Below are positions 6,250 through 11,761 of a DNA stretch of 11,761 bases, piece after piece. The notes under the pieces are model-generated. The model worked only from the letters and a program-made list of their open reading frames with translations. It had not been told where the DNA came from and searched no databases. Position 1 is the stretch's first letter, and every line of letters begins with the position of its first letter. Both the position numbers and the translations under genes were made by a program. The DNA is from Deferribacteraceae bacterium (lineage in GTDB: Bacteria > Chrysiogenota > Deferribacteres > Deferribacterales > JAISNW01). The DNA lies in NCBI GenBank assembly GCA_031285415.1, contig JAITWF010000089.1:1-11761 (forward strand), given 5' to 3'.

Positions 6250-6555
6250 TTATAAGTTATATCCGTACTCTAGTAGCTCCTCTGCAATCTGCCCACGTAT
6301 TGTTCGTGGTGCGTTTACTACAAGCTTCGCCCCTCGTATCTGCTCCAAAAAGTTCACCCTGATCTCTGGTGGAAATGTTTGGCTCATAGCAGAGGCCTCG
6401 CAGTTTGCGATAAACTGATCTACCGAATCCGCCACCATCTGCCAGCCAGCTGAATTAATCAGCGTCTTTAGCTGCTCCGCCTGCGCCAGTAGCTCCTCCA
6501 TCGGAAGCTCCGTCCGCCTCTCCGCTCTCTGTTCGTTTTGACTGTAGCTCATCAT
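6250..6555 (-). CDS. Small helical protein overlapping the portal gene end, unrecognised
   Basis: An ORF of 101 residues, with two usable starts. The ATG at 6555 has AGGAG ten bases upstream and gives a 101-nt overlap with the portal gene in the +1 frame. The ATG at 6501 has GGAG six bases upstream and gives an 83-residue product with a 47-nt overlap. The common part (EELLAQAEQLKTLINSAGWQMVADSVDQFIANCEASA) reads as amphipathic helices. I do not recognise the family. Position after a portal-like gene and dense packing suggest a small phage structural or assembly protein, by inference only. The stop lies four bases from the REP-like element. Confidence 0.62.
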   Translation of the reverse strand: MMSYSQNEQRAERRTELPMEELLAQAEQLKTLINSAGWQMVADSVDQFIANCEASAMSQTFPPEIRVNFLEQIRGAKLVVNAPRTIRGQIAEELLEYGYNL

Positions 6556-8002
6556 CGTTTATATACTCCTGTGTATTTTTTATTCCCAAGATTGGCAAGA
6601 TATGCTTCAACACTCCAAGTGCGGCTGGGGTGATATTTGGCGTCATCAACATATCGAACGCCACCTTTAATCCATTTAAATGCACCTGTGGGCTAGTCGC
6701 CCCAAGCCCTGTATTTATCTGTATAAAAAGATCAGGGTCGATATATCGATCGTTCGCTAGATCTTTGTAAAACCGACTCTCTCCATATCGCCATATCAGT
6801 AGGGCAAGGTGGCGGAATAAAGGCTCTACAAGCGTCTCATTAAGGCTACGGATCATCTGCGCTACTCGCTGATTTGCCTGATCCGTCAGTATCGATATCC
6901 CCGTTGCTGTGCCATTTAGAACCTTTGAATCTGTGCCAGCGTTATACTCTGTCACGCCAGACGCCTCCATCATCTCAAGTTTATTATGCTCGATCCCTAT
7001 CTCCGATTGTGTCACATTGGGCGCCTCTAAGATACGTATACTATTGATATTATCGGTGGGGATACAGGTGCCAGGCCCCTTTCGCAGGTCGTATGGGCTA
7101 ATTCTTGCTCCAGCCTGTACCAACATTTTAGGGTTCATCTGGAGGGCGATTGCGTCGAGCTGCTGGTTTCGAAGGATATTCATCTCCATCTGTAGCCCAG
7201 TCAACGCGGCCATCGGGCTATCGCCATAGATCTCTACGGCGTCGGTCTCATCCTCCTTCGTGAGCTGTGGCATGATAGTGCCGATAAATAGGGGGAGACC
7301 ATCCGCCAACGGCTGCCGATCTCGTATAGTGACGCTACCTAGAACAGTGGAGATATACCAATCGTGCCCCTCTTTGTGGTAGATATCAAAGATCTCAAGC
7401 CGCTGATCGGAATCTTTAGCCTGCGGAAGCTCGAAATCTTGGCGAAATGAGGACAACTTTCGTAGCGTCTCAAGCTCTGCACGAGGGATATACATCCGGT
7501 GGACTACATATCGAAGCTCTGCATGGTTTTTCGCCTCTGGATCAAACCATACATCTCGCAGTTTAAGCTCCTCCACCACAGGTGCCGCCAGTGCGCTATC
7601 CCAATACGCCTTAATCACGCACGTCCCCTTTACGGCAACGTTTAGGAAGGCGGTATCGAATACTCTGTAAAGGTTTATCATCTTTCTGCGCTGATAGTGG
7701 CGAAGTGCCCTCTCTATTGCTGTTGCGGCGGCGGCGTTTTGCGGATCATCTGGATTGTCAGGGGAGAGTACGGCAAAGATATCGTTGGTGAAGTACGACG
7801 CCATAAATGCGGTGTGAAGTCGCTTCACTTTGGCGTTCACCGCTGGTACGAAGAGGTGTGATTTGCCACGCCTCTCAAGGTCGTTTAGAATATCAGGATT
7901 CATCTCGCATAGGTATGCCATACTTAGATTGTCGAACAGCGGCTTGTACCTGCTGTATCCTCGCCTAGCTGTTTCGATCATCTGTTTAAACTGTTCAGAC
8001 AT
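6455..8002 (-). CDS. Portal-like (head-to-tail connector) phage protein, podovirus/P22-portal style
   Basis: A 515-residue protein resembling the portal of tailed phages, the ring through which DNA enters the capsid. Supporting marks are the wing-region stretch LRDVWFDPEAKNHAE near residues 148-162 and the long C-terminal helix NGTATGISILTDQANQRVAQMIRSLNETLVEPLFRHL near 363-399. The latter resembles the TA(T/S)G-x-S/I-N-QR pattern seen in P22-like portals. The last 28 or so residues are a low-complexity Gly/Ala/Asp/Glu tail lying within the overlap with the next gene. I chose the ATG at 8002, with AAGGTGAT just upstream, over a GTG at 8011. No terminase, protease, capsid or tail gene is present, so it is an orphan. 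Its GATC-rich base use matches the neighbouring chromosome rather than standing out. Confidence 0.78.
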   Translation of the reverse strand: MSEQFKQMIETARRGYSRYKPLFDNLSMAYLCEMNPDILNDLERRGKSHLFVPAVNAKVKRLHTAFMASYFTNDIFAVLSPDNPDDPQNAAAATAIERALRHYQRRKMINLYRVFDTAFLNVAVKGTCVIKAYWDSALAAPVVEELKLRDVWFDPEAKNHAELRYVVHRMYIPRAELETLRKLSSFRQDFELPQAKDSDQRLEIFDIYHKEGHDWYISTVLGSVTIRDRQPLADGLPLFIGTIMPQLTKEDETDAVEIYGDSPMAALTGLQMEMNILRNQQLDAIALQMNPKMLVQAGARISPYDLRKGPGTCIPTDNINSIRILEAPNVTQSEIGIEHNKLEMMEASGVTEYNAGTDSKVLNGTATGISILTDQANQRVAQMIRSLNETLVEPLFRHLALLIWRYGESRFYKDLANDRYIDPDLFIQINTGLGATSPQVHLNGLKVAFDMLMTPNITPAALGVLKHILPILGIKNTQEYINDDELQSKRTESGEADGASDGGATGAGGAAKDAD

Positions 8003-8003
8003 A

Positions 8004-8038
8004 GTTATCACCTTTATCGTTGTCGATAGGTGATTAAC
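8004..8038 (-). promoter_or_regulatory. Hairpin that encloses the portal gene's Shine-Dalgarno sequence
   Basis: In the minus-strand transcript ATCACCT pairs with AGGTGAT and ATCG with CGAT around an ACAA loop. Three further pairs at the base (GTT with AAC) follow a one-base bulge. The 3' arm contains AAGGTGAT, the ribosome site of the portal gene, seven bases from its ATG. In the closed form translation should be blocked. The same inverted repeat could instead be a protein-binding site on DNA. Confidence 0.5.
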
Positions 8039-8053
8039 GCATGTTTTCTGATT

Positions 8054-8377
8054 TTACGGTAGGACAGTTGGGGTGGATTGGGGATAAATAGTTAGATACT
8101 TTCGCAATATCTCTCTCTGAAAGCTATCGGGAAGGTTATTAAATTCATGTATATCGACCAAGAAGGGGATGTTACTCTCCCGTATGATCTCTTTCAGCTC
8201 GTATGCGTCTATGTTGCTCTCGCCTAGCTCTTTTATAGCCAGATCGAGGTCGGAGCCCTTATGTGCGTCACCATTCACTCTTGAGCCGTATGCCCATATC
8301 TCTGCATTTGGGCAATGCTTGTTGAAGATATCTATTAGCATATTTAGATGTTTAGGTTTAATAAATAGGCTACTCAA
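8054..8377 (-). CDS. MNT-domain minimal nucleotidyltransferase, predicted type VII antitoxin (MntA-like)
   Basis: A 107-residue stand-alone nucleotidyltransferase of the pol-beta fold. GS at 31-32 followed by ten residues and D43-L-D45 gives the exact GSX10DXD motif of MntA-type antitoxins, and D75 in FLVDIHEF is the likely third metal ligand. In studied pairs this enzyme transfers AMP from ATP onto a tyrosine of the HEPN partner and silences it. The start is a TTG at 8377, overlapping the HEPN gene by eight bases. The later ATG at 8341 would cut into the first helix. Toxin-first order and the overlap fit translational coupling. It might also be an HI0073-like enzyme with another role. Confidence 0.85.
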   Translation of the reverse strand: MSSLFIKPKHLNMLIDIFNKHCPNAEIWAYGSRVNGDAHKGSDLDLAIKELGESNIDAYELKEIIRESNIPFLVDIHEFNNLPDSFQREILRKYLTIYPQSTPTVLP

Positions 8378-8780
8378 TGATCTCTTTCAACCTCTTTGCA
8401 TCCAATAGAAAATCATCCATTAGAGTTAGAGTTTTTTGAGCGAAGATCTCGCCATAATCGTGAGTAGTGCTGTTTCTGTTATCTCTATACTGTAGCCATC
8501 TTTCAGCCTCTACATCTGTCAAAAGTGCATGTTTTGCCGCATAGCGAAAGATATCTTTGAAAATTAAAGCGTCAGCAGCTTTTTTTGAAGCAAGGTAGGG
8601 GGTGATCTTTTTCTTTAGAAGTTTTCCAGCTTGCTCAAGCGTCATCTCAAAGCTCTTTACTAGCGAATTCCGAAACATCTCATACTCGATGGAGCTTTCA
8701 TCACTATTTTTCAGAGATTCGTAAGAGCGTTCAAGAACCTCAATACATCGTTGTAAGAATTCTGTATTTATCTTATCCAT
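8370..8780 (-). CDS. HEPN-domain protein, predicted type VII toxin (HI0074/HepT-like)
   Basis: A 136-residue all-helical HEPN protein. The motif RNSTTHDY gives R102-x4-H107-x-Y109, the RX4HXY signature of HepT-type toxins. R and H form the ribonuclease site at the dimer face, and the tyrosine is the residue that the MNT partner modifies in characterised systems. The rest fits the HI0074 nucleotidyltransferase substrate-binding family (SFEMTLEQAGKLLKK near 43-57). A GGAGAT ribosome site precedes the ATG by 11 bases. Its start overlaps the upstream 83-residue gene by one base (TAATG) and its end overlaps the MNT gene, so the pair appears to be translated from the nifS transcript. RNA targets cannot be inferred. 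Confidence 0.85.
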   Translation of the reverse strand: MDKINTEFLQRCIEVLERSYESLKNSDESSIEYEMFRNSLVKSFEMTLEQAGKLLKKKITPYLASKKAADALIFKDIFRYAAKHALLTDVEAERWLQYRDNRNSTTHDYGEIFAQKTLTLMDDFLLDAKRLKEIIE

Positions 8781-9031
8781 TAGTTAGTTATCTCCAAGAT
8801 ATCTCTCAATGCTGGCGAGATAAAGATCTTATCAAGGTTGAAGCTCTTGAGGGCTTGCACCACGGTGTCGATCTTAAAGTCGTCGTTGGCCTTTGGATCA
8901 ATAATTATCTGGTATTTTCCCTTGTGCTTACATAGTCCGCCTCGAGCAGTCGTTTTTTCGTAGCGGACACGGATATCAAGCTGGCGAGCGAGATCCTCCA
9001 GTAGGTTCAAGATCTGCTTCTTACTCGCCAT
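8780..9031 (-). CDS. Conserved-looking small protein of unknown function between nifS and the HEPN/MNT pair
   Basis: An 83-residue soluble protein with no signal or membrane segment. It reads as a helix (KKQILNLLEDLARQLDI), a beta hairpin (VRYEKTTARGGLCKHKGKYQIIIDPK), a second helix (KIDTVVQALKSFNL) and a short C-terminal helix that starts with SPALRDILE. The stretch RYEKT-x-RGGLC-x-x-KGKY-x-I-I-I has the look of a widespread small uncharacterised family, but I cannot name it. A single cysteine lies in GGLCK. It starts two bases after the nifS stop with no ribosome site of its own, so translation probably depends on nifS. The link to cysteine desulfurase is positional only. Confidence 0.72.
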   Translation of the reverse strand: MASKKQILNLLEDLARQLDIRVRYEKTTARGGLCKHKGKYQIIIDPKANDDFKIDTVVQALKSFNLDKIFISPALRDILEITN

Positions 9032-9033
9032 TG

Positions 9034-10203
9034 CTAAAACGCTTTATTGTATATCGGAGACATCTGGCGTAATTTTTCTACGCCCACTTTCAGTAATTCT
9101 ACTGCTCTATCAACCTCTTCTGTAGTGTTGAATCTGCCGAAGCTAAATCGTATCGTGCCTCGAATATCGATAGGATCAACCTTCATCGCCGTCAGCACGT
9201 GCGAAGCGGCATCTTGCCCCGATGTGCATGCGCTACCAAGCGAGCAGCAGACCGCTGGTACGTACCCGATCACAGCCTCCGCCTCTATATATTTAAAGGT
9301 TATATCCGATATCGAGCATACTCTATTATCTATATTACCATTCACATACGTTTCAGGGATATTTTCAAGGATCTTCTGCTCGAAGCGATCCCTCAAACCT
9401 TTTATATGCGCAACTTCACCGTCGAAGTCAGCCATAATAAGCTCTGCCGCCTTCGCTAACCCTGCAATATACGGCATATTTTCGGTGCCAGCACGGAATC
9501 CGCTCTCCTGCCCACCGCCGTGAATTAGCGGCGATAGCTGTGATTTAAGCTCTTCCTTTACGAAAAGCACTCCGATCCCCTTCGGTGCGTAGATCTTATG
9601 CCCAGATAGCGTCAGCATGTCGACCCCTAGCTCATCTACATCGATCTTAATCTTGCCAACCGCCTGTACAGCGTCTGTATGCATAAGGATACCGTTATCT
9701 TTGGCTAGCTTAGCGATCTCCTTGATTGGCATGATCGTGCCGACCTCATTATTGGCAAACATAACGCTTATCAGTATTGTATCAGGACGAATTGCTGCTT
9801 TGACAGATTTAACGGAGACGTTCCCTTTAGAGTTGACTGGCAGGTATGTGAAGCTATACCCCTCACCCTCTAGAAATTCGCAAGTGCTAAGGATCGCCTT
9901 ATGCTCTACGGACGTGGTGATAATATGCTTCCCTTTTGATTTAAGCAGGCGTGCGGTCTGGATGAGGGCGAAGTTATCAGCCTCGGATCCACTTGCCATA
10001 AAGATGATCTCACGTGGGGCACAGTTTATAAGGTTTGCGACGCTCTCTCTGCATCTTTCAAGCTCTGCATGGGCAACAAGCCCTATCCTGTGGATACTAG
10101 AGGGGTTGCCGTACTTTTCAGTAAAAAATGGGGCGATCGCCTCTGCAACACGTGGATCAACCCTTGTAGTGGCACTATTGTCAAAATATATAAATTCAGT
10201 CAT
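9034..10203 (-). CDS. nifS: Cysteine desulfurase, NifS/IscS family
   Basis: A PLP enzyme (389 residues) that takes sulfur from cysteine as a persulfide for Fe-S clusters and thiolated cofactors or tRNA. The PLP lysine is K203 in TLSGHKIYAPKG, the PLP-pairing aspartate is D177 in HTDAVQ, and H101 stacks on the ring. The catalytic cysteine is C326 in CSLGSACTSG, and the loop after it is the short NifS/IscS (class I) type. I chose ATG 10203, preceded by GGAG at ten bases, over a TTG at 10233; the protein then begins MTEFIYFDNSATT as is normal. No NifU/IscU scaffold or IscR regulator is next to it. Instead an unknown small gene and a HEPN/MNT pair follow at 2-nt or overlapping spacing. The substrate pathway is therefore open. 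Confidence 0.95.
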   Translation of the reverse strand: MTEFIYFDNSATTRVDPRVAEAIAPFFTEKYGNPSSIHRIGLVAHAELERCRESVANLINCAPREIIFMASGSEADNFALIQTARLLKSKGKHIITTSVEHKAILSTCEFLEGEGYSFTYLPVNSKGNVSVKSVKAAIRPDTILISVMFANNEVGTIMPIKEIAKLAKDNGILMHTDAVQAVGKIKIDVDELGVDMLTLSGHKIYAPKGIGVLFVKEELKSQLSPLIHGGGQESGFRAGTENMPYIAGLAKAAELIMADFDGEVAHIKGLRDRFEQKILENIPETYVNGNIDNRVCSISDITFKYIEAEAVIGYVPAVCCSLGSACTSGQDAASHVLTAMKVDPIDIRGTIRFSFGRFNTTEEVDRAVELLKVGVEKLRQMSPIYNKAF

Positions 10204-10232
10204 ATAAAAAACACTCCAAAACGCAATCTGCA

Positions 10233-10261
10233 AATATAAAACTAATATTAAGATTGATCAA
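10233..10261 (-). promoter_or_regulatory. Promoter for the nifS-HEPN-MNT transcript
   Basis: Read on the minus strand: TTGATC (10261-10256), a 17-bp spacer and TATATT (10238-10233). It leaves a leader of about 25 nt before the ATG at 10203. It is the only promoter-like match I see for the whole run down to the MNT gene. Confidence 0.5.
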
Positions 10262-10267
10262 GTCTTA
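10249..10267. promoter_or_regulatory. Interrupted palindrome between the divergent nifS and Phd promoters (candidate operator)
   Basis: The palindrome TTGATCAA (10254-10261) is flanked by TAAGA on the left and by G then TCTTA on the right, a symmetric pair apart from one base. It overlaps the nifS -35 box and lies about 8 bp upstream of the antitoxin -35 box. Phd/YefM antitoxins repress their own promoters by binding such sites, so this is a plausible autoregulatory operator that could also affect nifS. Confidence 0.4.
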
Positions 10268-10274
10268 TTTATAA

Positions 10275-10303
10275 TTGATATACATGCGTTATTATGTTAT
10301 TAT
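10275..10303 (+). promoter_or_regulatory. Promoter for the Phd/RelE pair and possibly hflK
   Basis: TTGATA (10275-10280), a 17-bp spacer and TATTAT (10298-10303) face the antitoxin gene, leaving a leader of about 18 nt. GGGGTG upstream of the ATG at 10328 serves as the ribosome site. No other promoter is evident before hflK, apart from possible ones inside the two genes. Confidence 0.55.
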
Positions 10304-10327
10304 TATGCTGTGATAATGGGGTGAATT

Positions 10328-10591
10328 ATGCCAGCAATAAGACCTATAACCGACTTAAGAAATACGAACGAGATATCTGAACTTTGTCATGAGCAGGATG
10401 AACCTATATTTATAACTAAAAATGGATATGGAGATCTTGTAGTTATGAGTATTGCAGCCTATGACAAACAGCTTGCCAAGCTTGATCTATATAAAAAACT
10501 TGCAGAGGGTGAGGCACAGGCAAAGGATCGCTCCTCATTAATTAGTGCAGACGATGTCTTTAAGATGTTAGATGAAAAATATGCAAAATAG
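10328..10591 (+). CDS. Phd/YefM-family antitoxin
   Basis: An 87-residue type II antitoxin. The N-terminal part (MPAIRPITDLRNTNEISELCHEQDEPIFITKNGYGDLVVMSIAAYD, residues 1-45) is the DNA-binding dimer fold of Phd/YefM, with the family's EPIFITKNG and VVMS-x-x-x-Y marks. Residues 46-87 (LYKKLAEGEAQAKDR...SADDVFKMLDEKYAK) are charged and helical, as expected for the flexible toxin-covering segment. It overlaps the toxin gene by 20 nt, keeping antitoxin-first order. It probably represses its own promoter. GATC sites are sparser here than in the housekeeping genes, which fits later arrival by transfer but is weak evidence. Confidence 0.92.
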   Translation: MPAIRPITDLRNTNEISELCHEQDEPIFITKNGYGDLVVMSIAAYDKQLAKLDLYKKLAEGEAQAKDRSSLISADDVFKMLDEKYAK

Positions 10592-10895
10592 GAAGTATTC
10601 TGTTAAATTTACGCCTATAGCAATGAGTGATTTAGATGATATCTATATGTACATTGCGGTTCAGCTAAATAATGAAATATCTGCTGATGGTATCATTAAT
10701 AAGATTAAAGGCAAAGTGAAACAGCTTGAAGATTTTCCGCTATCTGCACCTTTAGTTCAAGATTATATCTTGCAGTGTAAAGGCTATAGAATGTTAGTCG
10801 TTGATAAATATCGTATATTTTATGAGGTGGATGATAATTTAGTGATTATTATGAGGATTTTATATGGTTCTAGAGATTACACAGAAATATTATGA
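10572..10895 (+). CDS. RelE/ParE-family toxin
   Basis: A 107-residue type II toxin. KYSVKFTPIAMSDLDDIYMYIA (8-29) is the opening beta strand and helical hairpin of RelE/ParE proteins, and CKGYRMLVVDKYRIFYEVDDNLVIIMRILYGSRDY (69-103) is the conserved beta sheet. The basic residues R73, R81, R95 and R101 are those usually close to the active surface. The sequence alone does not decide between mRNA cleavage (RelE) and gyrase poisoning (ParE). ATG 10572 and ATG 10581 are both possible starts and neither has a clear ribosome site, so coupling to the antitoxin is likely. The stop is 12 nt before the hflK ATG, and the hflK ribosome site begins at the stop codon. Confidence 0.9.
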   Translation: MKNMQNRKYSVKFTPIAMSDLDDIYMYIAVQLNNEISADGIINKIKGKVKQLEDFPLSAPLVQDYILQCKGYRMLVVDKYRIFYEVDDNLVIIMRILYGSRDYTEIL

Positions 10896-10907
10896 GGAGT
10901 AGTATAC

Positions 10908-11761
10908 ATGTCAGGTTACGCAGATAATGATTCAAAGGATTTTCCATTTAAGGAGCCTTTAAAGAGGATTGCAAGCTTCACCACCAAGACGACGATCGTG
11001 CTTGTTATTATGGTGGGGCTAGCGTTAGTAGGGTATACATGTTTTTACATTGTATCCCCATCAGAGCAGGGCGTTATTAAACGGTTTGGCGAGGTAACAC
11101 GAGTTGCCGAGGCTGGGCCTCATTTTAAACTGCCATTTCCGATCGAAACTGTATCAAAGGCAAAGGTGACGGAGATTCACCGCATGGAGATCGGATATCG
11201 TGGGGCAGGGGCGTCGGCGTTGAATGTGCCGAACGAGTCGCATATGCTCACAGGTGATGAAAATATCATCAGTATCGATCTGATCGTGCAGTATCAGATC
11301 AAAGATGTCGTTCAGTATCTATTCAGCTTGCAAGATGTGGAATCGACCATCCGCCTTGCTACAGAGGCTAGTATAAGAGAGATCGCTGGCAAGGTGAATA
11401 TCGACGACCTCCTCACTACAGGCAAGGAGAGTGTGCAAGACGAAACTCGTATGCTACTGCAAGAGATCTTGAATAACTACTCCGCAGGGGTGCAGGTTTT
11501 AGCGGTGGAATTGCAGGATATCGCACCGCCAGCCGAGGTTATGGGTGCATTCCAGGATGTTGCCTCTGCACGAGAGGATAAGAATAAATTTATAAATGAG
11601 GCGCAGGCGTACGAAAATCAGAAGATCCCTATGGCTAGGGCGCAGGCGGCGACGGTTGTGATGGAGGCGGAGAGCTACAAAGCTATCACCCTAGGCAAAG
11701 CAGAGGGGGAGGCGTCGAGATTTCAGCAGGTGTACGAAAGCTATCGCAAAGCTCCAGACGT
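10908..11761 (+). CDS. hflK: HflK, SPFH/prohibitin-domain partner of the FtsH protease (3' end outside the window)
   Basis: Partial gene with 284 complete codons, no stop before the edge. The ATG has GAGGAG eight bases upstream. One membrane segment lies at about 29-49 (TIVLVIMVGLALVGYTCFYIV), followed by the SPFH domain: PSEQGVIKRFGEVTR, GPHFKLPFPIE, and LTGDENIISIDLIVQYQI near 112-130. A coiled-coil region begins with VASAREDKNKFINEAQAYENQ, typical of HflK. With HflC it forms the cage that surrounds FtsH in the inner membrane and limits access of membrane substrates. The N-terminus before the membrane is short (about 28 residues) compared with the long Gly-rich region of E. coli HflK. hflC would be expected next, outside the window. 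Confidence 0.95.
   Translation, partial: MSGYADNDSKDFPFKEPLKRIASFTTKTTIVLVIMVGLALVGYTCFYIVSPSEQGVIKRFGEVTRVAEAGPHFKLPFPIETVSKAKVTEIHRMEIGYRGAGASALNVPNESHMLTGDENIISIDLIVQYQIKDVVQYLFSLQDVESTIRLATEASIREIAGKVNIDDLLTTGKESVQDETRMLLQEILNNYSAGVQVLAVELQDIAPPAEVMGAFQDVASAREDKNKFINEAQAYENQKIPMARAQAATVVMEAESYKAITLGKAEGEASRFQQVYESYRKAPD

Noticed and set aside
5821..8053. Attachment-site direct repeats around the phage-type module
   Set aside because: I compared the two flanks by eye and found no shared stretch beyond chance, and there is no integrase or tRNA target.
1..11761. CRISPR array, tRNA, rRNA or riboswitch
   Set aside because: No regularly spaced direct repeats, no cloverleaf or rRNA-like stretch seen. 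The gaps upstream of the adenosyltransferase unit and nifS are too short for a cobalamin or similar riboswitch.

Overview
The window is an 11.8-kb piece of a Gram-negative bacterial chromosome of moderate G+C. RlpA (a periplasmic cell-wall enzyme with a SPOR domain) and HflK point to a two-membrane cell. The mix of stand-alone HisB, HisA, CinA, a COG0731-type radical SAM protein and a short BtuR/CobO enzyme would suit a lineage such as Deferribacterota or a similar anaerobe, but this placement is a guess from protein style and was not tested.

Layout. (1) Positions 38-968, minus strand: a HIT-family hydrolase followed by a cobalamin adenosyltransferase, one base apart. (2) Positions 1027-5778, plus strand: a compressed operon of nth, radical SAM protein, hisB, hisA, cinA and rlpA, in which every junction overlaps by 1-16 nt. 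A sigma70-like promoter with a 15-bp inverted repeat over its -35 element lies in the divergent gap upstream of nth. A strong GC hairpin at 5797-5820 closes the operon. (3) Positions 5834-8002, minus strand: an isolated phage-type module with a portal-like protein and two small unrecognised proteins, but no terminase, capsid or integrase. A REP/BIME-like double hairpin lies between the two small genes, and a hairpin covers the portal ribosome binding site. (4) Positions 8054-10203, minus strand: nifS-like cysteine desulfurase, an 83-residue conserved-looking unknown, and a HEPN/MNT toxin-antitoxin pair of the type VII kind, tightly packed. (5) Positions 10328-10895, plus strand: a Phd/YefM antitoxin and RelE/ParE toxin pair, divergent from nifS. 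Only 12 nt then separate it from hflK, which runs off the right edge.

The left half is ordinary metabolism (DNA repair, histidine, NMN salvage, cell-wall processing). The right half is accessory: two different toxin-antitoxin modules flank nifS, one seems to share nifS's transcript and the other seems to share hflK's, and a phage portal relic sits downstream of the HEPN/MNT pair. The most useful leads are the endonuclease III lacking its fourth cluster cysteine, the orphan portal module with its structured leader, the BIME with compensatory base changes, and the position of the two toxin-antitoxin pairs inside housekeeping transcripts. No RNA genes or CRISPR array were seen. No gene-free stretch exceeds 300 bases.
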